The notes: generated from the sequence alone by a model not told the origin. A DNA stretch of 46,551 bases from an uncultured Verrucomicrobiota bacterium (GCA_946534105.1 CAMNCG010000005.1:1-46551); one strand, 5' to 3'; positions 15,249-25,077 are shown, counted from the first letter of the stretch. Translations and numbers: made by a program.

Positions 15249-17087
15249 ATGTCGATTCCTTCCGAAAAATCCGCGCCGCCACTCCTCCGCGACGTCGCAG
15301 TCGAAGCGGATTTCGTCATCGTGGGCGGCGGGCTCGCGGGCGTGTGCGCGGCGCTCGCCGCCGCGCGCCACGGGGCCACGGTCGCGCTCATCCAGGACCG
15401 CCCGGTCCTCGGCGGCAACGCCTCCAGCGAGATGCGCATGGGCATCATGGGAGCACATGGCGATTGCAACAAGGAGGCCGGCATTCTGGAGGAGCTGCAG
15501 CTTCGCAACTTCTACTACAACCCGCTCCTGCGCTACACGCTGTGGGACGATGTGATTCTCTCCACGGTCCGCTCCGAGCCGAACATCACGCTCCTTCTCA
15601 ACACCTCGGTGTGCGACGTGGAAATGGACAGCGGCCGCATCGTGGCCGTCCTCGCCTGGAACTCCAACTCGCAGACGCGCTACCGCATAGCCGGCCGCCT
15701 TTTCGCCGACTGCTCGGGCGACGGCATCCTGCGCCTCTCCGGCGCGGAGTTCCGCCACGGCCGCGAAGACCCGGCGGAATTCGGCGAAACGTATCTCCAG
15801 CAGGGCGGCGACCGCAGGACGATGGGCAACTCCATCCTGCTCCAGCTCCGGCGCGCCGACGAGCACCACCCGTTCCGCGCGCCGCCGGGCGCATACCACT
15901 TCACCGACGCCGATTTCGCGCGCCCGGCGGACGAGCCGCCGCCGCCGGCCGGCACCAAGCGCGTAAACTACCTGCGCCTCTACCCGGAGGAGAACAACTT
16001 CTGGTGGATCGAATACGGCGGCAACCTCGACACGATCGGCGACGCGAACGCCATCCAGGAGGAGCTGAAGAAAATCGCGTGGGGCGTGTGGGAATACATC
16101 AAGAACCACCCCGACGGCCGCGGGCGCGGCTACGAGCTCGACTGGATCGGCGCGCTGCCCGGCAAGCGCGAATCCACGCGCTTCATCGGCCCGCACATCC
16201 TCACCCAGGGCGACGTCCTCTCCGGCGGGCATTTCGACGACGTCGTAGCCTACGGCGGCTGGACGCTCGACGACCACCACCCCGACGCCTTTTTCAAGAA
16301 GGGCCGCATCTCGGTGGAATACGGCTGCCCGTCGCCCTTCGGCATTCCGTGGCGCTGCCTGTATTCGCGCAACGTCCCGAACCTCATGTTCGCGGGGCGC
16401 GACATCTCCTGCACCCACATGGGGCTCTCCGCCACCCGCGTCATGGGCACCTGCGCCGCGCTCGGACAGGCCGTCGGCACTGCCGCCGCACAGTGCGTCG
16501 CAAGCGGCGCTGAGCCTTCGCGGCTCGATGTCTGCGCACTCCAGGCAACGCTCGAAAACGACGACTGCATGCTCCCGTATCGCTGGCGCCAACCTTCCGC
16601 CCTCACGCGCGAAGCGCATTGCGCGCCCGAATGCGAAGTCCTGCGCAGCGGCATCGACCGAGAGACCCCGGACGGCGCCGAAAACGGGATGTGGCTGCCC
16701 TGCGCTCATCCTGATGCGCAGGCTCTGCCATGCGCTCATCCCGATGCGCAGGCTCTGCCCTGCGCAACCTACGAGTGGCCGACGCCGCGCCGCCTTTCCG
16801 GCGCGCGCGTCGTCTTCGACTCGCAGATGACCTTCACCGGCAAGCGCATGCGCAAACTCGAGGCCACGACCGAGCGCGCCGAAATGCCGGCCCCGCTCGC
16901 CCGCGCCTTCCGCGTCGACGCCCGCGTAGGCGGCGCATGGCGCACGGTCTTCTCCGATCCGGAAAACTTCCTGCGCCTGCGCCAGATCGCCTTCGGCGCC
17001 CCCGTCGAGGCCGACGCCCTGCGCCTCATCGTCGAATCGACCTGGGGCGGCGGCCCGGCCCGCGTCTTCGCCTTCGACGCCCTGTAG
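15249..17087 (+). CDS. FAD-dependent oxidoreductase, large PVC-type glycan-locus family
   Basis: 612 residues. The N-terminal dinucleotide-binding motif is VIVGGGLAGVCAALAAARHGA, followed by PVLGGNASSEMRMG, typical of the FAD_oxidored family that is expanded in Lentisphaerae, Kiritimatiellota and Planctomycetes beside glycoside hydrolases. No signal peptide is seen. LFAGRDISCTHMG is preserved as LMFAGRDISCTHMGLSATRV, the late FAD-contact motif. It probably oxidises a sugar or glycoside; the substrate is unknown. Residues about 483-507 are a tandem repeat (LPCAHPDAQA twice, then LPCA) encoded by 30-bp repeats. I chose the ATG at 15249 because the upstream frame reads through the repeat element. 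Confidence 0.85.
   Translation: MSIPSEKSAPPLLRDVAVEADFVIVGGGLAGVCAALAAARHGATVALIQDRPVLGGNASSEMRMGIMGAHGDCNKEAGILEELQLRNFYYNPLLRYTLWDDVILSTVRSEPNITLLLNTSVCDVEMDSGRIVAVLAWNSNSQTRYRIAGRLFADCSGDGILRLSGAEFRHGREDPAEFGETYLQQGGDRRTMGNSILLQLRRADEHHPFRAPPGAYHFTDADFARPADEPPPPAGTKRVNYLRLYPEENNFWWIEYGGNLDTIGDANAIQEELKKIAWGVWEYIKNHPDGRGRGYELDWIGALPGKRESTRFIGPHILTQGDVLSGGHFDDVVAYGGWTLDDHHPDAFFKKGRISVEYGCPSPFGIPWRCLYSRNVPNLMFAGRDISCTHMGLSATRVMGTCAALGQAVGTAAAQCVASGAEPSRLDVCALQATLENDDCMLPYRWRQPSALTREAHCAPECEVLRSGIDRETPDGAENGMWLPCAHPDAQALPCAHPDAQALPCATYEWPTPRRLSGARVVFDSQMTFTGKRMRKLEATTERAEMPAPLARAFRVDARVGGAWRTVFSDPENFLRLRQIAFGAPVEADALRLIVESTWGGGPARVFAFDAL
16695..16769 (+). repeat. 30-bp tandem repeat inside the FAD oxidoreductase gene
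   Basis: Two full 30-bp units (16695-16724, 16725-16754) and half of a third. Each unit has the imperfect hairpin TGCGCTCATCCTGATGCGCA. A related element lies in frame inside the GH39-like gene at 29695-29741. Confidence 0.85.
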
Positions 17088-17146
17088 GAAACGACCTAAT
17101 AAAAAAAAGGACAGACTTCCTCTCACCTCGTGGCGCGCGATCTCGC

Positions 17147-17175
17147 TTGCAATTGGCGGGGAAAACGGGCAGAAT
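17147..17175 (+). promoter_or_regulatory. Candidate promoter of the Gfo/Idh/MocA gene
   Basis: TTGCAA, a 17-nt spacer, then CAGAAT. The -35 resembles TTGCGA and TTGCGG at two other promoters in the window. It lies 55 nt before the ATG. Confidence 0.45.
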
Positions 17176-17230
17176 ACCGGAACCGCGCGAAGGACATGCT
17201 TCTCGCAAAACCACGCAACGCTCGGAAACA

Positions 17231-18409
17231 ATGAAAAAAACACCGCCTTCCGAAGTCCGGATCGGAGTGATCGGACTCGGCACCATGGGTTCCAACCACA
17301 TCGCCAACATCGAAAAGGGCCTGATCGCCAACGCCCGACTCGCGGCGGTCTGCGACATCGTGCCCGAGAAGATGGAGCGGTTCGCGGGCAAGTACAAGTG
17401 CTTTGCGGACAGCCGCGACCTCATCCGCTCCGGCGAGGTCGACATGGTGATGATCGAAACGCCTCACTACGCGCACACGACGATTGGCATCGACGCCCTC
17501 TCCCGCGGCGTCCACACGCTCGTCGAAAAGCCGATTTCCGTGCACAAGGCCGACTGCCAGCGCCTCATCGCCGCCCACAAGGACAAGAAGGTCCTCTTCG
17601 GCGCGATGTTCAACCAGCGCACCGACCCGCACTACGTGAAGCTGCGCGACATCATCGTCTCTGGCCAGCTCGGCGAAATCACGCGCGTGAACTGGATCAT
17701 CACCAACTGGTTCCGTCCCCAGCACTACTACGACTGCGGCGGCTGGCGCGCCACGTGGAAGGGAGAGGGCGGCGGCGTGCTGATGAACCAGTGCCCCCAC
17801 CAGCTCGACCTCATGCAGTGGCTCTTCGGCATGCCGTCATCCGTCCGCGCGTTCTGCGACCTCGGCAAGTGGCACGACATCGAGGTCGAGGACAACGTGA
17901 CGGCGTACCTGAGGTACCCCAACGGCGCCACCGGCGTCTTCATCACGACGACAGGCGAAGCTCCCGGCACGAACCGTCTCGAAGCGTGCGGCGAAAACGG
18001 AAAGATCGTCATCGAGAACGGGAAGATCACGTGGACGCGCAACGTCGTCGGCCAGGGCGAATTCCTCCGCACGACCGACAAGATGTTCGGCGCTCCCGAA
18101 ACCTGGACGATCGACATTCCGGCCGACGGCAACGGCAAGCAGCACGTCGGCATCCTCCAGAACTTCGTCGACGCCGTCCGCACCGGGGCGCCGCTCATCG
18201 CTCCGGCCGAAGAGGGCATCAAGTCCGTCGAGCTCGCCAACGCGATGCTCTACAGCTCCCTCAAGGACAAGACGGTGGAGCTCCCGCTCGACCCCGCGGC
18301 TTTCGAGCGCACGCTGAAGAGCCTGATCAAGAATTCGAAACGCGGCGACAAGACGGTGAAGGCGTCTTCGGAACCGGTGGACATGTCCGCTTCCTTCACG
18401 CACGCCTAG
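17231..18409 (+). CDS. Gfo/Idh/MocA-family NAD(P)-dependent oxidoreductase
   Basis: 392 residues. The N-terminal Rossmann motif is IGVIGLGTMGSNHI; LVEKPISV has the family lysine (EKP), and GGGVLMNQCPHQLDLMQWLFG has the catalytic His/Asp arrangement. Members oxidise or reduce sugar and cyclitol hydroxyls, or make 3-keto sugars, using NAD(P) in the cytoplasm. It has its own candidate promoter and is followed 7 nt later by an MDR dehydrogenase, so the two are probably co-transcribed. The ATG at 17231 is where family homology begins; the longer ORF upstream is antiphase to the FAD gene. Confidence 0.9.
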   Translation: MKKTPPSEVRIGVIGLGTMGSNHIANIEKGLIANARLAAVCDIVPEKMERFAGKYKCFADSRDLIRSGEVDMVMIETPHYAHTTIGIDALSRGVHTLVEKPISVHKADCQRLIAAHKDKKVLFGAMFNQRTDPHYVKLRDIIVSGQLGEITRVNWIITNWFRPQHYYDCGGWRATWKGEGGGVLMNQCPHQLDLMQWLFGMPSSVRAFCDLGKWHDIEVEDNVTAYLRYPNGATGVFITTTGEAPGTNRLEACGENGKIVIENGKITWTRNVVGQGEFLRTTDKMFGAPETWTIDIPADGNGKQHVGILQNFVDAVRTGAPLIAPAEEGIKSVELANAMLYSSLKDKTVELPLDPAAFERTLKSLIKNSKRGDKTVKASSEPVDMSASFTHA

Positions 18410-18416
18410 GGATCCG

Positions 18417-19748
18417 ATGAAAGCACTTTCGTTGCGGCTGTACGGGGCCGGCGACGTCCGCCTCGAATCCGTCGAGCTCGAAGGCGCCGGCGAGGACGCG
18501 GTCTTGGTCGAGATCGTCACGAACACGATCTGCATGAGCGACTGGAAGGCGGTGACGCTCGGCAAGGCGCACAAGCGCGTGCCGAAGGACATCGACCGCA
18601 ATCCGGTCATGATCGGGCACGAAGTCTGCGGCGTCGTCCGCGAAGTCGGCGCCAAGTGGCGCGGAAAATACCGTCCCGGCCAGCGCGTGAGCGTGCAGCC
18701 GGCGTTCAACATCCCCGGCCGCGAGCTCGAGACGATGGGCTACGCCTGGACGACGATGGGCGGCGACACGACGGCGATCCGCATCCCCGACATCGTGCTG
18801 GAGCAGGGGTGCCTTCTTCCGTGCGACGGCGACGGGCCGTTCTTCGCCTGCTCCCTCGCGGAGCCCGTGAGCTGCATCGTGAGCGCGTTCCGCACGAGCT
18901 ATCACAACGCCTTCAATTCTCACGTCCACCGCATGGGCGTCGAGAACGGCGGCACGATGCTGCTCCTCGCCGGATGCGGCGCGATGGGCCTCGCCGCGGT
19001 CGACATCGCCTGCCGCAATCCCGAGGCGAAGCCCCGCCGGCTCGTGGTGACGGACGTGGACGACGACCGGCTGGCGCGCGCGGCGCGCGTCTTCGGGCTG
19101 CCTGCGCCGGACCGCGGGCGCTCTTCCGGCGTCGTGGGCGGCGTCGAGCTCCACTTCGTGAACACGAAAGGCCTCGCCGATCCCGTGGCGGAGCTCAAGG
19201 CGGTCAACGTCGACGCGGAGACGCGCTCCGGCAACCCGACGGCGACGGGCGGCGGATACGACGACGTGATGCTTTTCGCGGCCGTGCCGCAGCTCGTCAC
19301 GCAGTGTTCGGACCTCCTGGGCTTCGGCGGCTGCCTCAACTTCTTCGCCGGCCCCATGGACCAGGCGTTCTCGGCTCCGTTCAACTTCTACAACGTGCAC
19401 TACATGGGGCACCATTGCGTGGGTTCCTCCGGCGGCGACGTGAAGGACATGGCCGATTCGCTCGACTGGATCGCGCGCGGCATCCTCCGCCCCGAGGTGA
19501 TGATCACGCACGTGGGCGGCCTCGACAGCGCCGGGGAGGCGACGAAGACCCTGCACGAGACTCCCGGCGGAAAACGCCTCGTCTACACGCATCTGAAGAT
19601 GCCGATGACGCCGATCGCGGACTTTTCCCGCCTCGGCCGCTCCGATCCCATGTACGCCGAGCTCGACCGCATCTGCGAAGCCCACCGGGGCCTCTGGAGC
19701 GCCGAAGCCGAGGAATGCCTCCTCGCCCGCGCGCCGAAGCTCGCGTAG
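18417..19748 (+). CDS. Zinc-type medium-chain dehydrogenase (polyol/sugar-phosphate reductase-like)
   Basis: 443 residues, longer than a typical 350-residue alcohol dehydrogenase. Catalytic zinc region: TICMSDWKAV (Cys) and IGHEVCGVV (His-Glu). Nucleotide-binding motif: LLLAGCGAMGLAAVDIA. The structural four-cysteine zinc lobe is not evident. Length and the TLGKAHKRVPKD region resemble L-sorbose-1-phosphate reductase-type MDR proteins, so a sugar or polyol phosphate substrate is likely. It ends module 1, 11 nt before a tRNA gene. Substrate and direction cannot be read from sequence. Confidence 0.85.
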   Translation: MKALSLRLYGAGDVRLESVELEGAGEDAVLVEIVTNTICMSDWKAVTLGKAHKRVPKDIDRNPVMIGHEVCGVVREVGAKWRGKYRPGQRVSVQPAFNIPGRELETMGYAWTTMGGDTTAIRIPDIVLEQGCLLPCDGDGPFFACSLAEPVSCIVSAFRTSYHNAFNSHVHRMGVENGGTMLLLAGCGAMGLAAVDIACRNPEAKPRRLVVTDVDDDRLARAARVFGLPAPDRGRSSGVVGGVELHFVNTKGLADPVAELKAVNVDAETRSGNPTATGGGYDDVMLFAAVPQLVTQCSDLLGFGGCLNFFAGPMDQAFSAPFNFYNVHYMGHHCVGSSGGDVKDMADSLDWIARGILRPEVMITHVGGLDSAGEATKTLHETPGGKRLVYTHLKMPMTPIADFSRLGRSDPMYAELDRICEAHRGLWSAEAEECLLARAPKLA

Positions 19749-19759
19749 ACGATCCTCCC

Positions 19760-19842
<83 letters not shown>

Positions 19843-19883
19843 ATCCAGGAGGACCCGTCCGGGGCGGCCCGCGCAGCGTCCGC

Positions 19884-21683
19884 TCACGCGCGGCGGTCGA
19901 ACCGACGGTCGAGCCAGAAGAGAACAGCGGTCGGAAGCGCCGCCGGGACGGCGCGGGCGAGGAACCGGCCGAACGGGTAGTTTCCGGCGGCGTCCCGGAG
20001 GACCGAGAAGTCCGCGAACGCCGCATAGATGCCCAGAATCACCAGAATCAGCGCCGCGCTCGCGATCCATGCTCCCTTCCAGGGTTCGAGGGAGACGGCC
20101 TTCGCGTCCGAGAACTCGTGCGGGGTCCGGCGCGGCGCGACGAGGCGGATCAGGAGCATCGCGTCGAGCAGCAGCAGAAAGCACGCGCCGACGAAGTGGT
20201 ACTCGCCCATCGCTCCGACGACGTCGCATCCCGGGACGTGCGGCAGCACGAAATAGCCCGCCGCGATGAGCGCGACGCCCGCCACGAGCCCGAAAAGCGC
20301 GGCGCCTTCGGGTGCGCGGCGGGAGACGAGCGCGATGAGCACCACCGCGAGGATCGGGATGAAGTAGATCGCGTTCATGTTCTGCAGGTACTTGAAGATC
20401 GACCCGACGGAGTCGAGCATCGGCGAGAGGGTCATCGCCGCGATCGCGATGGCGAGGCCGAACCACTTGCCGGCCTTCACGCACGTGAGGTCCGGCGCCT
20501 GCGGGCGGAGCTTCTTGTAAATGCCGAGCGAGAAGAGCGTGCAGGTCGAGTTGAGCGCCGAGTTGAAGCTCGAGAGTACCGCGCCCGCCATCACGGCCGC
20601 GAAGAAGCCCGCGAGCCATGGCGGCAGAACCGTGCGGACGAGTTCACCGTAGGCGTTCGCCTCGCGCAGCAGGCCCGTGTCGGGGTCCACCACCGCGGGC
20701 GAGGAGGGCGCGATCGCGCCGTGTTTGAAGAGGAAGAAGGCCATGATGCCGGGGAGCACCAGGTAGAGCGGCCCGATCAGCTTCAGCAGGCCGCAGAGCA
20801 GCACGCCCTTCTGGCCCTCTTCGAGCGACGAGGCGGCAAGCGTGCGCTGGATGATCTGCTGGTTGGTGCACCAGTAGAAGACGTTGATCAGGATGATGCC
20901 CGTGAAGATTTCGAGGAACGGCGCCTGGCTCCCTTCCGCGCCGATGGAGTTGACGTGCTCCGGGACGTCGGCCGCGAGGTTCTGCAGGCCGCGCACGATC
21001 GAGCCGGCGCCCTTCGCGCCGGTGGCGGGGTCGATCGCGCCGCACGCCCAGAGGCCGAAGAACGTGATCATGAAGCCGCCGGTCAGCAGGCCGATGCCGT
21101 TCAGGAGGTCCGAGACGACGATGGACTTGAGGCCGCCGAAGAGCGCGTACACCGAGCCGATGCACCCGATGAGCCAGACCATCAGCCAGAGCAGCGACGT
21201 GTCGCTCGCGATGCCCGTCGCGGCGTGCAGGTCGAGGATGCCCATCATGCCCTTCGCTCCGGTGTAGAGGATCATCGGCAGCAGGATGAACATGTAGGCG
21301 AGCATGAAGATCACGTTGCACGCCAGCTGCGCGCGGCCGCCGAAGCGGATGTCCAGCAGCTCGGGCACGGTCGTGATGCCGCTCTTCAGGAATTTCGGGA
21401 GGAAGAAGAGCGCCATCAGGACGATGGCGATGACGCCGACGACCTCCCACATCATCACCGCGAGGCCCGTCGTGTAGCCCTGCCCGTTGAGGCCGACGAG
21501 CTGCTCCGTGGAAAGGTTCGTGAGCAGCAGCGACGCGGCGATGAACGGGAACGTGAGCGAACGGCCGGCGAGGAAGAACCCGTCGTTGGAGCCCGAGTCC
21601 CCGCCGCGGCTTTTCCACCAGGTGACGGCGGCCACGAGGGCGGTGAAGAAAACGAAGGATCCGAGAGTGAGGGCGATGTTCAT
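19884..21683 (-). CDS. Sodium:solute symporter (SSS family)
   Basis: 599 residues with about 14 hydrophobic segments. The N-terminus ([22 protein letters not shown]) and the region [25 protein letters not shown] are typical of SGLT-like sodium/sugar symporters. It would import a sugar or related solute with sodium across the inner membrane. I chose the ATG at 21683 because hydrophobic sequence begins there; the ORF upstream is Arg-rich and non-membrane. It is convergent with module 1 and tRNA-Leu and divergent from purC. A role in importing products of the glycan modules is likely but unproven. Confidence 0.9.
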   Translation of the reverse strand: MNIALTLGSFVFFTALVAAVTWWKSRGGDSGSNDGFFLAGRSLTFPFIAASLLLTNLSTEQLVGLNGQGYTTGLAVMMWEVVGVIAIVLMALFFLPKFLKSGITTVPELLDIRFGGRAQLACNVIFMLAYMFILLPMILYTGAKGMMGILDLHAATGIASDTSLLWLMVWLIGCIGSVYALFGGLKSIVVSDLLNGIGLLTGGFMITFFGLWACGAIDPATGAKGAGSIVRGLQNLAADVPEHVNSIGAEGSQAPFLEIFTGIILINVFYWCTNQQIIQRTLAASSLEEGQKGVLLCGLLKLIGPLYLVLPGIMAFFLFKHGAIAPSSPAVVDPDTGLLREANAYGELVRTVLPPWLAGFFAAVMAGAVLSSFNSALNSTCTLFSLGIYKKLRPQAPDLTCVKAGKWFGLAIAIAAMTLSPMLDSVGSIFKYLQNMNAIYFIPILAVVLIALVSRRAPEGAALFGLVAGVALIAAGYFVLPHVPGCDVVGAMGEYHFVGACFLLLLDAMLLIRLVAPRRTPHEFSDAKAVSLEPWKGAWIASAALILVILGIYAAFADFSVLRDAAGNYPFGRFLARAVPAALPTAVLFWLDRRFDRRA

Positions 21684-21745
21684 GCGGGGTGGCGGGGTTT
21701 CGGTGGGGAAGGGTGGCGGCCGCGCGTCGCGGCACCGTGCCGCCG

Positions 21746-21755
21746 ATTGTACCAC
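21746..21755 (-). promoter_or_regulatory. Candidate promoter of the SSS symporter
   Basis: On the minus strand GTGGTACAAT, an extended -10 (TACAAT) 62 nt before the ATG. It sits in the small palindrome GATTGT-ACC-ACAATC. Confidence 0.45.
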
Positions 21756-21830
21756 AATCTGCGTCCGTCCGCGCGCGCGTCCGCCGCGCGGGGTCGGGCG
21801 TTTCCTCCGCCGACGCGCCGGCATGTGCCC

Positions 21831-21843
21831 TTTTTGCTATGAT
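21831..21843 (+). promoter_or_regulatory. Candidate promoter of purC
   Basis: TTTTTGCTATGAT, an extended -10 (TATGAT) with the same T-run as the atpA promoter, 69 nt before the purC ATG. Confidence 0.5.
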
Positions 21844-21912
21844 TCCGCTCCGACCGCATCGGGCGGGCGCGGCCTTTCCGCGCCGCCATGGACGGCGGAA
21901 GCCGAAAAAAAC

Positions 21913-22809
21913 ATGAAATACGACAAGAACCACGCGCTGCTTTCCTCTTCCATCGAGGGTCTGCCGCCGCCGGCCCGCGGCAAGGTCCGCGACGTGTACG
22001 ACCTCGGCGACTCCCTGCTTTTCGTGGCAACCGACCGCCTCTCCGCGTTCGATGTGATCATGCCCAACGGCGTGCCGGACAAGGGCCGCGTCCTCACCCA
22101 GCTGTCGCTTTTCTGGTTCCGGTTCTTTTCCGGAGTCCCGAACCACCTTGTGACGGCGGACGTGCGCGACTATCCCGCCGTGCTGCGGCCGTACGCCGCC
22201 GACCTCGACGGGCGCTCCATGATCGTCGAGAAGCTCGACATGGTCCCCGTCGAGTGCATCGCCCGCGGCTACCTCGTCGGTTCCGGCTGGGCCGAATACC
22301 GCAAGACCGGAACCGTGCACGGCCAGCCGGTCCGCGCCGGGATGGAGCAGGCCGGCAAGCTCGACGAGGCGCTCTTCTGCCCCTCCGTCAAGGCCGAGCT
22401 CGGCGCGCACGACGAAAACATTTCCCCGGAGGCGCTCGAAGGGCGCGTCGGCGCGGAGGCCGCGCGCGAACTGCGCGACCTTACGCTGAAACTCTACACC
22501 GGCGCGGAGAGGTACGGTGCGGAGCGCGGCATTCTCATCGCCGACACGAAGTTCGAGTTCGGCCGTCGCAAGGACGGCACGCTCGTCCTCGCGGACGAGG
22601 TGCTGACCCCGGATTCGTCGCGCTTCTGGCCGGCGGCGGAGTACCGGACCGGCTCCAACCCGCCGTCGCTCGACAAGCAGTTCGTCCGCGACTGGCTCGA
22701 CTCGATCCACTTCAACCACGAGCCGCCGGCGCCGGAGATTCCCGATGACATCGTCGAGAAGACCCGCGCGCGCTACCTTGAAGCACTCCGCGTGCTCGCG
22801 GAGGTCTGA
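21913..22809 (+). CDS. purC: Phosphoribosylaminoimidazole-succinocarboxamide synthase
   Basis: 298 residues, the longer PurC form. Signature stretches are clear: GKVRDVYDLGDSLLFVATDRLSAFDV, NHLVTADVRDYP, VECIARGYLVGSGWAEY and LIADTKFEFG. It joins aspartate to CAIR with ATP in step 7 of IMP synthesis in the cytoplasm. The start at 21913 is fixed by the conserved N-terminus; it is preceded by an A-rich stretch rather than a Shine-Dalgarno sequence. It is followed 23 nt later by glutamine synthetase and likely co-transcribed with it. Confidence 0.95.
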   Translation: MKYDKNHALLSSSIEGLPPPARGKVRDVYDLGDSLLFVATDRLSAFDVIMPNGVPDKGRVLTQLSLFWFRFFSGVPNHLVTADVRDYPAVLRPYAADLDGRSMIVEKLDMVPVECIARGYLVGSGWAEYRKTGTVHGQPVRAGMEQAGKLDEALFCPSVKAELGAHDENISPEALEGRVGAEAARELRDLTLKLYTGAERYGAERGILIADTKFEFGRRKDGTLVLADEVLTPDSSRFWPAAEYRTGSNPPSLDKQFVRDWLDSIHFNHEPPAPEIPDDIVEKTRARYLEALRVLAEV

Positions 22810-22832
22810 GCGAATCACCGGAGTCTCGTGCC

Positions 22833-24968
22833 ATGCACAACGACCGCATTCACGCCATCCACGCCCTCGCCGCGAGAGCCGCCGAGCAGCCCGCCCCTCC
22901 GGCGCGCGCGACGATCGAAGACTTCGGCTCCGACGTGTTCGGCGAGCAGGCCATCCGCAAGTATCTGCCGAAGGTCGTCGCCGAAAAGCTTCTCGCGACG
23001 GTGAATTCCGGCGCCCCCCTCGACCCCGCCATCGCGGCGGACGTCGCGCACGGCATGAAGGAATGGGCCGTGGACCGCGGCGCGACGCACTTCACGCACT
23101 GGTTCATGCCCCTCAACGGCGGCACCGCCGAGAAGCACGACGCCTTCCTGGAGCCCGCCGCGGGCGGCAAGGCGGTGTTCGCGTTTTCCGGCAAGAACCT
23201 CGTGCTCGGCGAGCCCGACGCTTCGTCCTTCCCGAACGGCGGCATCCGCTCCACGTTCGAGGCGCGCGGCTACACGGCGTGGGACCCGACGTCCCCGGCG
23301 TTCATCAAGCGCCACGCCAACGGCGCCACGCTCTGCATCCCGACGGCGTTCTGCTCCTTCGGCGGCGAGGCGCTCGACCGCAAGACCCCGCTGCTGCGCT
23401 CCATCCAGGCGCTCAAGAAGGCGACGACCCGGCTCATGCGCTGCTTCGGCCTTCCGGACGAACCGGTGCGCGTGACGCTCGGCGCCGAGCAGGAGTACTT
23501 CCTCGTGGACCGCGCCTTCTGGCTCCAGCGTCCCGACCTCGTGCAGACCGGGCGCACACTCTTCGGCGCGCCGCCGCCCAAGCACCAGCAGCTGGAGGAT
23601 CACTACTTCGGCGCCATCCGCCCGCGCGTGCTGAAGTTCATGGAGGAGGCGGAGCGCGAACTCTGGCGCCTCGGCATCCCCGCCAAGACGCGCCACAACG
23701 AGGTCGCGCCGGCGCAGTTCGAGCTCGCCCCCGTCTTCGAGGAGCTCAACCTCGCCGTGGACCACAACATGCTCGTCATGGAGGTTCTGCGGCAGTGCGC
23801 CGAGCGCAACGGCCTCGTCTGCCTCCTGCACGAAAAGCCCTTCGCCGGCGTGAACGGCAGCGGCAAGCACAACAACTGGTCGCTCGCGTACGGCGCGCGC
23901 AACCTGCTCGATCCCGGCGACGATCCCGCCCAGAACGCGATCTTCCTCACCGTGCTCTGCGCCGTCGTCCGCGCGATCGACCTGCACGCGGACCTGCTGC
24001 GCACCACCACGGCGGGCGCCGGTAACGACTGCCGCCTCGGCGGAAACGAGGCGCCGCCCGCGGTCGTCTCCGTGTTCCTCGGCGACCAGCTCGCCGACGT
24101 CGTGTCCGCGCTCGCGCGCGGTTCCCGCGGCGCCGCGCGCAAGGCCGGCACGCTCCGCGTCGGCGTGGACACCCTGCCGCCGCTCCCGCGCGACGCGACG
24201 GACCGCAACCGCACCTCCACGTTCGCGTTCACCGGCAACAAGTTCGAGTTCCGCCAGCCCGGCGCCTCGCAGCCCTGCGCCGCCGCGAACATGTTCCTCA
24301 ACGTGATGGTCGCCGATTCCTTCGACCGCTTCGCCGACCAGCTCGAAAAGTCGCCGCCGGAGGCGTTCAACGACACGCTCCAGGCGCTCCTGCGCCGCGT
24401 CTTCCGCAAGCACGAGCGCGTGATCTTCAACGGCGACGGCTATTCCGCCGAATGGGTCGCCGAGGCGGACCGCCGCGGGCTTCCCAACCTCCGCGACACG
24501 CGGCAGGCCATCGCCCCTCTCCTCGACGGCGCCAATCAGGCGCTCGTCGCGAAGTACGGCGTCCTCTCGAAGGTCGAGATGGAGTCCCGCCACGAGGTCG
24601 CGCTCGAAGAGTACGAACGGAAGGTCGGCATCGAGGGCGGCATCGCGCTCGAAATCGCCCGGAGCATGATCCTCCCCGTCGTCGTGGACGCCTACTCCAA
24701 GGCCGCGACCACGCTCGGACGCGCCTCGGCGGACGGCCTCTCGGCCGGCCTCGCCGGCCTCCGCGCCGAGGCCGAGACGCTCGGCCGCGGCCTCGACGAC
24801 CTTTCGTCGCGCTGCGCCGGCCTCGAAAAGGCCCTCGCCGCCGGCGATCCCGGGGCCGTCCTCGCCGCCATGGCGGCCGTCCGCGAAACCGTAGACGCCC
24901 TCGAGCACGAGGTGGACGACGCCGCCTGGCCCCTCCCGAAGTACCGGGAAATGCTGTTTCTCTACTGA
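22833..24968 (+). CDS. glnN: Glutamine synthetase type III
   Basis: 711 residues, the expected size for the large GSIII family rather than GSI (about 470). Typical stretches: THFTHWFMPLNGGTAEKHDAF, TLGAEQEYFLVD, KTRHNEVAPAQFELAP (glutamate/ammonia site) and GSGKHNNWSL. It makes glutamine from glutamate, ammonia and ATP. GSIII is common in Bacteroidetes, cyanobacteria and anaerobic PVC bacteria. The C-terminal 150 residues are helical and Ala-rich, as in the family. It lies 23 nt behind purC. Confidence 0.95.
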   Translation: MHNDRIHAIHALAARAAEQPAPPARATIEDFGSDVFGEQAIRKYLPKVVAEKLLATVNSGAPLDPAIAADVAHGMKEWAVDRGATHFTHWFMPLNGGTAEKHDAFLEPAAGGKAVFAFSGKNLVLGEPDASSFPNGGIRSTFEARGYTAWDPTSPAFIKRHANGATLCIPTAFCSFGGEALDRKTPLLRSIQALKKATTRLMRCFGLPDEPVRVTLGAEQEYFLVDRAFWLQRPDLVQTGRTLFGAPPPKHQQLEDHYFGAIRPRVLKFMEEAERELWRLGIPAKTRHNEVAPAQFELAPVFEELNLAVDHNMLVMEVLRQCAERNGLVCLLHEKPFAGVNGSGKHNNWSLAYGARNLLDPGDDPAQNAIFLTVLCAVVRAIDLHADLLRTTTAGAGNDCRLGGNEAPPAVVSVFLGDQLADVVSALARGSRGAARKAGTLRVGVDTLPPLPRDATDRNRTSTFAFTGNKFEFRQPGASQPCAAANMFLNVMVADSFDRFADQLEKSPPEAFNDTLQALLRRVFRKHERVIFNGDGYSAEWVAEADRRGLPNLRDTRQAIAPLLDGANQALVAKYGVLSKVEMESRHEVALEEYERKVGIEGGIALEIARSMILPVVVDAYSKAATTLGRASADGLSAGLAGLRAEAETLGRGLDDLSSRCAGLEKALAAGDPGAVLAAMAAVRETVDALEHEVDDAAWPLPKYREMLFLY

Positions 24969-25021
24969 CCCGCCCGGCGGCGCGAATTGCAAGTGCAATC
25001 CCCACGGCCGCGCCGGGTTCG

Positions 25022-25043
25022 CGAGACGACTTCGAAGGTCTCG
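25022..25043. terminator. Inverted repeat between convergent glnN and GH78 genes
   Basis: CGAGAC, loop GACTTCGAAG (itself palindromic), GTCTCG. Its place between two convergent stop codons suggests a bidirectional terminator, but there is no adjacent T-run. Confidence 0.35.
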
Positions 25044-25077
25044 ACCCCGCCCGGATTCCGCGACGGCCAGCGGTTTT

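Noticed and set aside
15222-17243. 673-codon minus-strand frame
   Set aside because: Antisense to the FAD oxidoreductase, whose motifs are unambiguous.
20644-22818. 724-codon minus-strand frame
   Set aside because: It crosses the SSS symporter in the wrong frame and is antisense to purC; the promoter region in its middle also argues against it.
22815-24998. 727-codon minus-strand frame
   Set aside because: Antisense to type III glutamine synthetase.
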